Positions 42,234 through 50,702 are shown, counted from the stretch's first letter. The stretch: DNA of 64,000 nucleotides from Limisoma sp963601185 (GCA_963601185.1 CAVCEE010000001.1:186001-250000); one strand, 5' to 3'. The notes: generated by a model not told the origin, from the sequence alone. Program-made: numbers and translations.

Positions 42234-42831
42234 TGATGGCTGAATTGGTCTTTATGTTCTTCAGTTCGATGACCGTGCGGTCGCCGTTCTTCTCAACCAG
42301 TTCCACGGTGGTAACCACCGATTTCTGTCGGTTGAAGTGGAGGATGATTTTCTGGAACATCTGCTTCATCTGCTTCTGTTGCGGAAGCAGGGTGGCGATG
42401 TACTCTGCTGTGGTGGTCTGTATGCTTGTCTTGAAGTCCTTCGTGTCGGTGAGGCACTTGCCCACCACGCTGTTCATCATTATGCGAGCAATCTCCTTGA
42501 AGAACTTGCTTTGGTCCACATTAATCACGTCGTTGCGTTTGCCCTTGCTGATGAGCACCTTGGAGCCGTTGAGCACAAAGGTGTAGGTGTAGGGCGAGGT
42601 GTATTCCCAGCGCAGTTTGTCGCTCTGCTGATAGTACATCTTCCCTTTCGACACCATCTTGTCGTTGAGCATCTTGATGGTCTTCGTCTGCACGAAGTCG
42701 CACTGCATCGTCTTCATCGACGACGCTACGGCATTGATTTGCCGGATGATTTTCTGCTCTTCGGCGTTTTGCGCGGCAAACGCCACGGCTGCAACCATAA
42801 GGGCGAGAAGAAATGCTGATAACTTTTTCAT
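42208..42831 (-). CDS. LolA-like periplasmic lipid carrier
   Basis: A 207-residue protein with signal peptide MKKLSAFLLALMVAAVAFAA and a LolA/LppC-type beta-sheet half-barrel. It contains TMQCDFVQTKTIKMLNDKMV (about 40) and YYQQSDKLRWEYTSPYTYTF (about 64), the segment typical of outer-membrane lipoprotein carrier domains (GKFY...PGRFRWEY). In aryl polyene loci the homologue (ApeL) is thought to ferry the lipid product across the periplasm together with the MMPL exporter. It is not the housekeeping LolA, judging by context. The start was set at the lysine-rich signal peptide, 2 nt after the small transporter gene. Confidence 0.85.
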   Translation of the reverse strand: MKKLSAFLLALMVAAVAFAAQNAEEQKIIRQINAVASSMKTMQCDFVQTKTIKMLNDKMVSKGKMYYQQSDKLRWEYTSPYTYTFVLNGSKVLISKGKRNDVINVDQSKFFKEIARIMMNSVVGKCLTDTKDFKTSIQTTTAEYIATLLPQQKQMKQMFQKIILHFNRQKSVVTTVELVEKNGDRTVIELKNIKTNSAINAKVFSIN

Positions 42832-42833
42832 TG

Positions 42834-43187
42834 CTATTTTGCTATTAAACAACATCCTAAGATAATGAGTCCGATGCCCGCCCATTTGTAGACCGACACC
42901 GTTTCGTGGAAGAAAAACATTGCCGAGAGCATACCGAACACGTAGGTGAGGCTTATCATCGGGTATGCCACGCTCAGCGGATAGTGCTTGATGATGTACA
43001 TCCACAGCACTGAACTCGCGCCGAAGAACACTCCGCAGCAGGCAAACTGCCAGTTGAGCAGCAGCGACAGCCAGAAATCACGTGTCCAGCCGAACGGGTG
43101 CATCTTCTGGAGCGCGAACTTCAGAAACACTTGTCCACCTGCGAGCAATGCGCTCTGCGCCAATGCTAGTCCCACTACTCTCCACAT
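42834..43187 (-). CDS. Small four-helix EamA/SMR-like membrane protein
   Basis: A 117-residue membrane protein of about four helices (MWRVVGLALAQSALLAGGQV ...; WIGI-type end AGIGLIILGCCLIAK). The repeat-type motif PLSVAYPMISLTYVFGMLSA resembles the second half of drug/metabolite transporters, including the ArnE/ArnF undecaprenyl-phosphate-sugar flippase class. As one half-size transporter subunit it would act as a homodimer. It could flip the polyene lipid or a glycosyl carrier. In proteobacterial loci a different membrane protein (ApeG) is present, so equivalence is only positional. Its start overlaps the end of the ketosynthase gene by 13 nt. Confidence 0.78.
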   Translation of the reverse strand: MWRVVGLALAQSALLAGGQVFLKFALQKMHPFGWTRDFWLSLLLNWQFACCGVFFGASSVLWMYIIKHYPLSVAYPMISLTYVFGMLSAMFFFHETVSVYKWAGIGLIILGCCLIAK

Positions 43188-44935
43188 GTCAGTACGATGG
43201 CTATGGAATGCACTGCCGGCAACGGTTCTGCGCCGCTCTGCTCCAGCAGTGAGTTGAACAATGGCGTGGATTCGTCGTGGCAGCCCACAAGGACTGTGCG
43301 GCAACGCCCCGACCGCAGCAGCATCTCAGCGTCGCGCATCGCCCACTGCAATGACTGCGCTCCCTGGGTGTAGGTCACGTTGTAGCCGTGGCACTGGGTC
43401 TTGATGGCAATGTTGCTGCTTATGGTGTTGTGGGTGCTCTGCATAAAGTAGGTTGGCTTCAGCAGTCCCTCGTTTTCTTCGCGTATCTGTTCGAGAAGCC
43501 GCTCGCTGTTGTCGAGGCATCCGTAGGCGGTGCCGGTGATGATGGCGTCGGGCACGTCGATGCCAGCCTCAGAGAGGGCTTCGAGCGATGAGAGCAGCGA
43601 ACTCTTCATCAATTTGCCCATGCGGCGCGACTCCATCGGCTTGACGTATTTGCGGATGTCGGCGAGTTGCTCCTCGCTGCTGATTTCCACTCGTGCAAGC
43701 ACCTTTACCGGCTTGTCGCTGCCCTCCGCATCGCTGAAAGCGTGGGGCTCGGTGGAGAACACCAATGACGAGTCGTTGCCGCCGAAGCCAAACGAGTTGC
43801 ACACCACATTGGTGAGCGCAACGCCGTCTGCGCCGAGGGTAGGGGTGATGCCGTCGGGCATCGGGTTAGCCCAGCCGAGGTTGCCCGGCACGAAGCGATG
43901 CTTCATCGCCAACAGGCAGATTACCGCCTCGATGCTTCCCGAAGCACTTGTGGTGTGACCGGTGAACGATTTGGTGCTCGACACCATAGGCATCCTTTCG
44001 CCGAAGATGCGCTTCAGCGCCGCGCTCTCGCTCTGGTCGTTGTTGGGCGTGCCAGTGCCGTGGGCGTTGACATACTGCACGTCGGCGGCATCGATGCCAG
44101 CCATCGCCAGTGCCTTGCGCATAGCGAGATACGCCCCTTCGCCGTTGTCCGACGATGCAGTCTGGTGGAAAGCGTCGCAAGCGTTGCCGTAGCCGGTGAG
44201 ATAGGCGTGAGTCACTGCTCCGCGCGCTTGTGCAGCCTGTTCGGGCTCCATCACGAGGAATGCCGCACCCTCGCCGAGGTTGAGTCCGGCGCGCGTGGCG
44301 TCGAACGGACGGCACTGCTCATGGTCGAGAATCATCAGCGAGTTGAAGCCGTTGAGATGGAAGCGCGACAGTGCTTCGGTGCCGCCCACCACTACGATGT
44401 CGGCATCGCCGGCGGCGAGCAGACGCGCGCCGAGCATTATGGCGTTGGCAGCCGAGGAGCAGGCAGTGGAGATGGTCGTCACGTCGGCAAAGATGCCAAA
44501 ATGGTCAGCCATCATCCGGGTGCTGCTGCCACAGTCGTGGTGCTTGATAAACTCAAGGTTGGCGGCGCTGTCGGGGTTGTCGAGGCACTGCTCGGTGATG
44601 TCCATACCGCCCACGGTAGTGCCCGAAACGAGCACTATGCGCTTGCCTTTCGCCGCCTCGCCGTTGAGGTGCGCATCGGCGAGAGCCTCGTCGATGGCGA
44701 GCATGCCCATCAGGGCGGTGCGGCTCATCATCGTGCTGTCGGCAATGGCGAGCCGTTGCTTCATCTCGGCATCGGAGAGTTTTACCTCGCCCACGGGCAG
44801 TTCGCGGTGGCGCGACTGCAGATGGCGCATCGTGCCGATGCCCGTAGAGCCCGACCGCAGCGACTGGAGCACCTGCGCCTTGTCGAGTCCGATGGCCGAC
44901 ACTATTCCTTCGCCTGTTATCGCGATATTCATCAT
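43175..44935 (-). CDS. Beta-ketoacyl synthase fused to a chain-length-factor-like domain
   Basis: A 586-residue two-part enzyme. Residues about 1-400 are a full ketosynthase with the catalytic triad Cys159 (STACSSAAN), His292 (VNAHGTGTPNND) and His327 (TKSFTGHTTSASG), plus the C-terminal NSFGFGGND loop. Residues about 425-586 form a second, partial ketosynthase-like domain (PDAIITGTAYGCLDNSERLL ... PTYFMQSTHNTISSNIAI ... CHGYNVTYTQGAQSLQWAM). In it the active-site Cys is replaced by Gln/Gly, like chain-length factors (PF13723 type). In aryl polyene loci these are separate proteins that form a heterodimer (ApeO/ApeC), so this is a natural fusion. It probably elongates the polyene chain and sets its length. 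Confidence 0.87.
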   Translation of the reverse strand: MMNIAITGEGIVSAIGLDKAQVLQSLRSGSTGIGTMRHLQSRHRELPVGEVKLSDAEMKQRLAIADSTMMSRTALMGMLAIDEALADAHLNGEAAKGKRIVLVSGTTVGGMDITEQCLDNPDSAANLEFIKHHDCGSSTRMMADHFGIFADVTTISTACSSAANAIMLGARLLAAGDADIVVVGGTEALSRFHLNGFNSLMILDHEQCRPFDATRAGLNLGEGAAFLVMEPEQAAQARGAVTHAYLTGYGNACDAFHQTASSDNGEGAYLAMRKALAMAGIDAADVQYVNAHGTGTPNNDQSESAALKRIFGERMPMVSSTKSFTGHTTSASGSIEAVICLLAMKHRFVPGNLGWANPMPDGITPTLGADGVALTNVVCNSFGFGGNDSSLVFSTEPHAFSDAEGSDKPVKVLARVEISSEEQLADIRKYVKPMESRRMGKLMKSSLLSSLEALSEAGIDVPDAIITGTAYGCLDNSERLLEQIREENEGLLKPTYFMQSTHNTISSNIAIKTQCHGYNVTYTQGAQSLQWAMRDAEMLLRSGRCRTVLVGCHDESTPLFNSLLEQSGAEPLPAVHSIAIVLTCGE

Positions 44936-44963
44936 TGGCTTGAAAAAAGGGGATTAGTCCCGA

Positions 44964-45221
44964 TTATTTTGTTCTGTTTTTGTCGACATATTCGGCAATC
45001 GTAGCCACACTCTTGAAGATGCCTTTGGCGGCAGCCGGGTTGGTGAGTTTGATGCCGTATTTCTTTTCGAGGAGCACAATCAGTTCGAGTGCGTCGATAG
45101 AGTCGAGTCCGAGTCCGTCACCGAACAGAGGGTCGTCGGTATTGATGTCGTCGGCAGTCATTTCTTCAAGGTTGAGAGCCTCGATAATCTCTTCTTTCAG
45201 TTCTTTGATAAGTTCTTCCAT
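44964..45221 (-). CDS. Acyl carrier protein
   Basis: An 85-residue acidic carrier protein with the attachment Ser41 in GLGLDSIDALELIVLLEKKY. The sequence around it (DPLFGDGLGLDSID) is close to ACPs of type II polyketide and aryl polyene loci rather than to the housekeeping AcpP (GADSLDTVE). It lies 28 nt upstream of the fused ketosynthase and 30 nt downstream of the other fused ketosynthase, so it is likely the elongation carrier. Confidence 0.92.
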   Translation of the reverse strand: MEELIKELKEEIIEALNLEEMTADDINTDDPLFGDGLGLDSIDALELIVLLEKKYGIKLTNPAAAKGIFKSVATIAEYVDKNRTK

Positions 45222-45251
45222 ATATGTCTTTTTGTTTTTGTTCTGTTTGGT

Positions 45252-46934
45252 TTACTTGTTTTTGCGCCGTGCAATCCACAGGTCTGCCTCAAAATTCTGG
45301 TCGTCGTCATAGTCAATCCACCCAGTAATCAGCGTGTTGATGCCGCTATCGGCGAATGTAGTGGCTATGATGCTGTCCATCGTGGCTGGGTTCTTCTCAG
45401 GGAGGATGAAAAACGACGTTTCGCCGTGGAAGCCGTTGCGGATGGCTATCTCGCCGGTCACGATGTTGGGCAGGGTGTAGACAAACACCGACGGACTCGG
45501 GAAATAGTTGTCGGCATCGCCGGTCGACTCGAGGTATTTCCTGTCGGACACCACCGACGACGAGCGGTTGAACAGCACCACGCCGCACATCCCGTCATTG
45601 ATGCCCCCGGCAGCCTTCAGCAGCAGTTCGGAAGCCACGAAGCCGAGGCGGCAGAGCGCGTCCATCTTGTAGTATTTCGGATAGTCGGCGATGTGGGTCT
45701 TGTAGAGCGCAGTGAGCAGCGACGTGCCCTCGCCGGCGGTGATGCTTTCGCCGTCGACCGTAGCCGTGGTCGGCGTAATCACCACACGGTGCGTGCGCTC
45801 GATGGCGGCAGCGCGGTGCGCTGTCTCGTCTACCGACTTGTCAGCCAGTATAGTAGCGTTGCAGCCGCCGAAGCCCGACAGCATCTTCACGAAGCAATGC
45901 TTGTCGGTAGTGAGGTTGGAGGCAGACACGTTGACCTTGCCCGACACTCCGAGTTCTTCGAAGCCGCGAGTGCCGAGCACCGTATGGTCGTCGGCAGCGT
46001 GCATCGAGATAATCGTTTCGAGTACTCCGGCAGCACCGAGCGTGTGTCCGAAGTAGCCTTTTAGCGCATTCAGTGGCACATCGAGCAGGTCGGCACGCTT
46101 CATTGCCATCGACTCCATCTGGTCGTTGAAGAGAGTGGCAGTGCCGTGGGCGTTGACAAACGCGAGATTGTCGGCATTCACACCCTCAAGCGTGGCGGAC
46201 AGAGCCTGGTAGAGCCCCTCTCCGGCTTTCGACGGCGCACTGATATGGAACGCATCGTTGCGCACGCATCCGTTGTCGAGACGCCATCCGCCGGCTTTGC
46301 CTTTGCCCGAAAGCACAATGGTTGCCGCCGCTTCGCCAAGGTTAAGTCCGTAGCGTTCCATATCGAACGGGCGGCACGGTTCGGGCGACAGAGCCTTGAG
46401 CGACTGGAAGCCCGAGATGATGAACCGTTCTGGCGAGTCGGCGCCGCAGACCACGGCGGCGGTGCATGCGCCGGCATCAATCAGCCGCGAGGCGAGAATC
46501 AGTGCCGACAGCCCCGAGATGCACGCGTTGCACACCACTATGGGGTCAGCCTTGATGCCTAGAGCCGAGGCAATCTTCTTCGCCGAGTCGGTCACGTGGT
46601 AGTCGCCCACCGCCAGTTGCTCCACAGAGCCTTTGGTAGTGCTCAGAATCAGCACCACGCCGTCGGCAGAGGGGTCGATGCCGCTGTCGGCAACGGCACG
46701 CTGGGCAGAGGCGGTTGCTATCGCCTCGAAGCGAGTGAGGGAGGAGTCGACCGACTGGCGCACGCCGGCGAGTTGGTCGTCGGAGAGCAGCGAGGCAGTG
46801 AACGCCTCCGGGATGCCGAGACTACCTGGGGCATAGGTGCGCAGACCCGTCAGGCCGGCTTTCACCGCCCTGTAATTCTCCTGCGACGACTGTCCGAGCG
46901 GAGAGATTATGTTGTCTGCCAGTACGTATGCCAT
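45252..46934 (-). CDS. Beta-ketoacyl synthase with fused C-terminal ketosynthase-like domain
   Basis: A 560-residue enzyme. The first about 375 residues are a ketosynthase: Cys138 (VVCNACISGLSAL), His263 (FVNAHGTATLFND), His297 (LKGYFGHTLGAAG) and LSGFGGCNA near residue 356. The C-terminal about 170 residues (YKMDALCRLGFVASELLLKA ... NRSSSVVSDRKYLEST ... YFPSPSVFVYTLPNIVTGEI) resemble a short protein that, as I recall, is an independent gene in flavobacterial flexirubin loci and is annotated 3-oxoacyl-ACP synthase. It may act as a non-catalytic partner domain. Same plan as 43175-44935, but the two C-terminal domains are not close in sequence. Confidence 0.85.
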   Translation of the reverse strand: MAYVLADNIISPLGQSSQENYRAVKAGLTGLRTYAPGSLGIPEAFTASLLSDDQLAGVRQSVDSSLTRFEAIATASAQRAVADSGIDPSADGVVLILSTTKGSVEQLAVGDYHVTDSAKKIASALGIKADPIVVCNACISGLSALILASRLIDAGACTAAVVCGADSPERFIISGFQSLKALSPEPCRPFDMERYGLNLGEAAATIVLSGKGKAGGWRLDNGCVRNDAFHISAPSKAGEGLYQALSATLEGVNADNLAFVNAHGTATLFNDQMESMAMKRADLLDVPLNALKGYFGHTLGAAGVLETIISMHAADDHTVLGTRGFEELGVSGKVNVSASNLTTDKHCFVKMLSGFGGCNATILADKSVDETAHRAAAIERTHRVVITPTTATVDGESITAGEGTSLLTALYKTHIADYPKYYKMDALCRLGFVASELLLKAAGGINDGMCGVVLFNRSSSVVSDRKYLESTGDADNYFPSPSVFVYTLPNIVTGEIAIRNGFHGETSFFILPEKNPATMDSIIATTFADSGINTLITGWIDYDDDQNFEADLWIARRKNK

Positions 46935-46944
46935 AGTCGTTGTT

Positions 46945-47373
46945 CTATAGTTCGTCGGTCTGATGCCAACGCTCTTTCCATTCCTGATAGAACGGAGGGT
47001 TGTCCCAGACCAGTTGATAGTTCATATCCATAAACACCTGCACGGAGTGACCCGTGGCAAGCAGAGAGTCATCGGCAGTGTCGTGAATTTCGTAGTCGAA
47101 CACGATTTTCGCTGCCGCCGTCGGACGGTATACGATGTCGACGCGCGGACGCATACCGTAGCGGATGGGTCGCTTGTAGTGGAATGTGAGTTCCACGAGC
47201 GGAGCGAAATATCCGTGGTCGAAGAAACCCATATATTCGAGGTCGAACTTCTTGCCGAATGCCTCGCGAGCGTCCTCGAAATAGAGAGGGTACGATCCGT
47301 GCCACACCACATTCATGGAGTCCACTTCGCTGAAGCGCACCTCAAATTCCTTCGATTCCCTGAGTTCTTTCAC
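46945..47373 (-). CDS. Hotdog acyl-thioesterase (4HBT/YbgC-type)
   Basis: A 142-residue hotdog protein with the 4-hydroxybenzoyl-CoA thioesterase-type motif FEVRFSEVDSMNVVWHGSYPL (residues 10-30; catalytic Asp in EVDSMNVVWHG) and YFEDAREAFGKKFDLEYMG following. Related ApeK acts in aryl polyene loci. Likely it releases or proofreads acyl chains on the carrier protein. The start is GTG, in a GTGA overlap with the upstream dehydratase stop; an ATG further inside would cut off the active-site strand. Confidence 0.88.
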   Translation of the reverse strand: MKELRESKEFEVRFSEVDSMNVVWHGSYPLYFEDAREAFGKKFDLEYMGFFDHGYFAPLVELTFHYKRPIRYGMRPRVDIVYRPTAAAKIVFDYEIHDTADDSLLATGHSVQVFMDMNYQLVWDNPPFYQEWKERWHQTDEL

Positions 47374-47852
47374 CGCTGTTCCTCCATTTCCTTTACGGCA
47401 ATCTTCATCTCGGTGGTAACCAGAGTGTTGCCCCCGACGGTGACGGTTGCGTCGGCGAGAGTCATGCCAAACACCTCCTCGCGCACCACCACGGTGGTGG
47501 TGAGCAAATCGCCCACCTTTGGCAGCGCCGCAACCTCAAAGTTGCGCACTGCGCCGATAAATCCCAACTGGATGCCCTTTTTCAGGATGTACTTGTTGAC
47601 ATAGCCGATGCGTGCGGCGCACGTCTGGGCGATGTTTTCCATCAGTCCCGACGGCGAGAAGCGGCCGTTGTCGGTGAAGATGTTGGAGTCCGAGACCACG
47701 GTTTCCGTCACCGTCACCGTGCGAGAGAAACCGGTGAGCGAGCCAATCATCACGAAAGGCTCTTGCTGCGGCAGGAGTTCGTGCACGTCGATGCTGCGGA
47801 GAAACGCCTCCGTAGGGTTTTCGGGGTCGATATTGCTGATAATGTCGGTCAT
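47370..47852 (-). CDS. FabZ/ApeP-like hotdog dehydratase lacking the catalytic His
   Basis: A 160-residue hotdog protein with the dehydratase start VHELLPQQEPFVMIGSLTGF (about 23-42, cf. ELLPHR.PFLLVD) and helix GRFSPSGLMENIAQTCAARI. The acidic residue of FabZ is present (Glu72 in LMENIAQ), but the stretch that should carry the active-site His in HFPG is DNGRFSPSG, without a His. Together with 41477-41839, which keeps His and lacks Glu, a composite active site is possible. It starts in an ATGA overlap with the acyltransferase gene; a TTG two codons earlier was not used. Confidence 0.82.
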   Translation of the reverse strand: MTDIISNIDPENPTEAFLRSIDVHELLPQQEPFVMIGSLTGFSRTVTVTETVVSDSNIFTDNGRFSPSGLMENIAQTCAARIGYVNKYILKKGIQLGFIGAVRNFEVAALPKVGDLLTTTVVVREEVFGMTLADATVTVGGNTLVTTEMKIAVKEMEEQR

Positions 47853-48733
47853 GACCAAAATTCAAAAAAGTTGTACCATTGCGTGGGGTATCTGCGCAGC
47901 ATCCGCTCCAGTTCGGCGGCATAGGCATCAGCCAGTTGCTGCATCTGTTGGCGGCGTGGCGCGTCCTTGTCGTAGGGCAGGGGCGTGACGTAGGCGGTGT
48001 AGCCCTTGGCGGAGGTCTTCATCACGTTGACCGCCACCACGTCGAGGCTGCGCATTGTTGCCACCGAGAATGGGCCCATCGGCAATTTTGCCGCTTCGCC
48101 GAGGATGCTCACCCCGACGGTCTTCGGCGAACCGATGACGCGGTCGGCTGGCATACTCACGATTTCGTTGTTGGCAAGCACTTCGTTGACCTTGAACAGG
48201 TGGCTCATATCGCTCGCCACAGGGATGATGTTGATGTGGTTGCGCTCGAAGCCGTGTTTGCGGCCTTCCATCACTGTGCCTTTCTCTCCGCCGAACACGA
48301 GGGCGTTGAACTGCTTCTTCTCGGCGGCAAGCGTGAAGCCAGCCACCTCGTAGCATCCCACGTGGGCGCTCAGCATCATAAATCCCGGCTCAGCCTCCGA
48401 CAGAGCGTTGAAATGCTCCAGCCCCTCCACGCCGACGCTGAACCGCTTGCCGGCAAAGAGCGCGAAGCGGTCGATCACCACCTGCGCAAACAGGCAGTGG
48501 TTGATGTAGGTGCTCCAGGCGGCGCGCAGACGGCCGTAGCCGTGACGGCGGCGGAAATAGTGGTAGGCAGTGCGTCGGCTGGCGTTGGTGATAAGGCACA
48601 CTGGCACGATAAACAGTGCGGAAAAGGCATAGAGCAACCTCACGTCGATGACCCGTAGAGACCCCACCAGCCACCGATGCATCCAGGCAGTCCCGAAGGT
48701 CGTGCCAGCCCATGCTTTTCCTTGTTCTGTCAA
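47849..48733 (-). CDS. LpxL/HtrB-like acyltransferase
   Basis: A 294-residue lysophospholipid/lipid A-type acyltransferase. It opens KAWAGTTFGTAWMHRWLVGS, has one membrane helix (about 27-47), the core GFMMLSAHVGCYEVAGFTLA (about 115-134, with the H...E pair of the LpxL/M family HX4(D/E) motif) and SMPADRVIGSPKTVGVSILG (about 192). The ApeD proteins of aryl polyene loci belong to this class and are thought to attach the polyene to a lipid. The start appears to be TTG: the conserved WSGTTFG-like N-terminus lies upstream of the first in-frame ATG, and a good AAGGAATTG context precedes. Confidence 0.85.
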   Translation of the reverse strand: MTEQGKAWAGTTFGTAWMHRWLVGSLRVIDVRLLYAFSALFIVPVCLITNASRRTAYHYFRRRHGYGRLRAAWSTYINHCLFAQVVIDRFALFAGKRFSVGVEGLEHFNALSEAEPGFMMLSAHVGCYEVAGFTLAAEKKQFNALVFGGEKGTVMEGRKHGFERNHINIIPVASDMSHLFKVNEVLANNEIVSMPADRVIGSPKTVGVSILGEAAKLPMGPFSVATMRSLDVVAVNVMKTSAKGYTAYVTPLPYDKDAPRRQQMQQLADAYAAELERMLRRYPTQWYNFFEFWS

Positions 48734-48777
48734 TTCCTTTTGCTTTTTCCGTTGTTCCCCAATGGCAGAGGCGGCAA

Positions 48778-49020
48778 TTAAGCCACCTTGCTCTCGATAT
48801 AGTCGCAGAATTCCTTGAGGGTGGTTACGCCCTGCATTTCTTCAGGCTTGATCTTGAAGCCGAAGTTCTTCTCGACAATCACCACGATGTCTACAAAGTC
48901 GAGGCTGTCGATGCCGAGGTCGTCCTTGAGTTTCGCCTCGGGGGCAATCTTTTCTTCTTCAATTTCCAAGTCGTCGATAAGGAAGTCGCGCACTTTTTCT
49001 TCAATTTCGTTTCTTTCCAT
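48778..49020 (-). CDS. Acyl carrier protein
   Basis: An 80-residue carrier with attachment Ser39 in DDLGIDSLDFVDIVVIVEKN, the closest of the three to canonical ACPs. It lies between the methyltransferase gene (7 nt) and the acyltransferase gene. Which of the three ACPs carries the growing chain is not decidable from sequence. Confidence 0.93.
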   Translation of the reverse strand: MERNEIEEKVRDFLIDDLEIEEEKIAPEAKLKDDLGIDSLDFVDIVVIVEKNFGFKIKPEEMQGVTTLKEFCDYIESKVA

Positions 49021-49027
49021 AGGGTAA

Positions 49028-50131
49028 TTATTGTTCTTTTTTCAGTTTAACTTCGAGGATAGTGTGGCACTGACCGATGTTGTCGTGCACGGCGGCAAGG
49101 CTGAGCCCTGCGAGGTCGATCAGACGGATGAGGTCGTCGGAGTGGTACATCTTGCTGTTGCCGTTGGCCATCACGGTGAAATAAACGCTCGTGAGGGTGA
49201 GGCACAGCGATGCCGGCTCGTATTTCTGGCGGTTCCAAAACGACTCCATAATGTAGAGCGTGGTGTCGGCGGTCATTGCCTTTGCCGCGCGCTTGAGGAT
49301 GCTCAGAATCTCGTCCTCCGAGAAGCAGTCGAGAAACTGGCTCATCCAGATGGCGTCCCAGTTGCCCTCTGGCAGTTGGTTGGCCGGGTTGAGGATGTTG
49401 GTTGGGAAGCCGCCGATGCGGTCCGCCCCCTCCTTGCCCGCCACGTTGTCGCGCATCAGCCCAAGTTGCCCGGGCAGGTCGACGATGGTCACGTTCACGT
49501 CCTTGTCGTGACCCACGCAGCGGAGCGCGAACAGGCCGGTGTTGCCGCCCACGTCCATCAGCCGCTTGGGATGCTTGGCAAAAACGATGTCGAGCGCCGC
49601 GTCAAACGACACGTCGCTGTAGAAGTGGTCGAAGTTCATCCAACTCTCTCGCTCCTGCTCCGTGAGGTGAGACAGTCCCTCGTAGATGGTAGGCCAGTCG
49701 CCGAGCGTCTTCAGTCCGGCTGGGCGTCCCTCCTTGAGCGACTCCTCCAGATGGAACATGCCGCGGTAGTTGATGTCGTGGTTGAGGTCGATGTTGACTC
49801 TCGTTGCCGGGTCGTTGAGCATAAACCATCCCATCTTGGAGATAGTGTAGGTGTCGGTGTCCTTGTCGATAAGGACAGTGCCGATGCCCAGCGATGCTTC
49901 GAGGAGCACCTTCAGGGCATAGTCGGAGAGCCCGGTGCGTTCCTTCAGTTGCTCGCGCGTCAGACCATCGGCACTGTCGCGCAGCAGGTCGAGGATGCCG
50001 AATTTCACCATCAGGCGCGACACCTGGAATGCCACCGGTCCCCATGCAATCAGTTCAGCCATACGCTGAGCCTCGCGAGCAGTGTACTGCTCGCGAGTGT
50101 ATCTGTCGCATTCAGACTTGAATAATTCCAT
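49028..50131 (-). CDS. SAM-dependent O-methyltransferase
   Basis: A 367-residue class I methyltransferase of the plant-type/CrtF O-methyltransferase family. The N-terminal half is a winged-helix dimerisation domain (LMVKFGILDLLRDSADGLTR ... TGLSDYALKVLLEASLG); the catalytic half has the SAM motif KRLMDVGGNTGLFALRC (about 187), VTIVDLPGQLGLM (about 212), DAIWMSQFLDCFSEDE (about 255) and the terminal DDLIRLIDLAGLSLAAVHDN. In aryl polyenes a methyltransferase modifies the aromatic head group; the same job is likely here. It precedes an ACP gene by 7 nt. Confidence 0.85.
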   Translation of the reverse strand: MELFKSECDRYTREQYTAREAQRMAELIAWGPVAFQVSRLMVKFGILDLLRDSADGLTREQLKERTGLSDYALKVLLEASLGIGTVLIDKDTDTYTISKMGWFMLNDPATRVNIDLNHDINYRGMFHLEESLKEGRPAGLKTLGDWPTIYEGLSHLTEQERESWMNFDHFYSDVSFDAALDIVFAKHPKRLMDVGGNTGLFALRCVGHDKDVNVTIVDLPGQLGLMRDNVAGKEGADRIGGFPTNILNPANQLPEGNWDAIWMSQFLDCFSEDEILSILKRAAKAMTADTTLYIMESFWNRQKYEPASLCLTLTSVYFTVMANGNSKMYHSDDLIRLIDLAGLSLAAVHDNIGQCHTILEVKLKKEQ

Positions 50132-50183
50132 TTCCTAATAGGTCGTCATATCGTTCTGTATGACTCAATTCAAGTTTGGTTGC

Positions 50184-50702
50184 TTATTTCAGTTTGTTGA
50201 TCTCCTTTGCGACAGCCACATAGCCTTTAGTGATGCTGTCGGTGTAGTCGAAGTCCACGCTGCCGCGCACGTCGGTGACATCAAATTTGAGCACGACGTT
50301 GCCGGTTGCATTGTCTACCACTTCCATAGTGCCGCTGACAGAGGTGCAGAACTGTCCCCACATGCCTGTAGCCTTTTGCTTGCGGTCGAGGTCACCAGCC
50401 TTGAAGGTCATAGTGTACTTTGCGTCGCCGCTCTCCTGGAGTTTGAGTTTGGCGTTTTTGTTGAATGCCTCGATGAAGCCGGCAGTGTTTTTCTTCACGC
50501 GTGAGTCGTAGTCCTTGCCGCTCCAGGCCTTGAAGTCGCCCTTGTCAGCCCATTTGGCGTTGGAGTAGTCGATTTTAAATACTGCGGTAGCCTCTTCCTT
50601 GAGGATATCCTGGTTGCCTTCTGTCACTTTAATCTTACTTCCTGCCATTGCAGAGATTGTGGCGAAAATCATGCAGATTGCCAATACTAAAGTCTTTTTC
50701 AT
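50184..50702 (-). CDS. Small exported protein of unknown function (cluster-associated)
   Basis: A 172-residue protein with a signal peptide (MKKTLVLAICMIFATISAMA) and a mature part of mixed charge: KADYSNAKW-like start (FKIDYSNAKWADKGDFKAWS), then SGDAKYTMTFKAGDLDRKQK and a C-terminal beta segment GTMEVVDNATGNVVLKFDVT. I do not recognise the family. The plan (repeated beta strands, W/D-rich) suggests a periplasmic binding or lipid-handling protein. It lies between the ketosynthase and methyltransferase genes, with gaps of 41 and 52 nt, within the operon. Not known from proteobacterial aryl polyene loci. Confidence 0.75.
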   Translation of the reverse strand: MKKTLVLAICMIFATISAMAGSKIKVTEGNQDILKEEATAVFKIDYSNAKWADKGDFKAWSGKDYDSRVKKNTAGFIEAFNKNAKLKLQESGDAKYTMTFKAGDLDRKQKATGMWGQFCTSVSGTMEVVDNATGNVVLKFDVTDVRGSVDFDYTDSITKGYVAVAKEINKLK

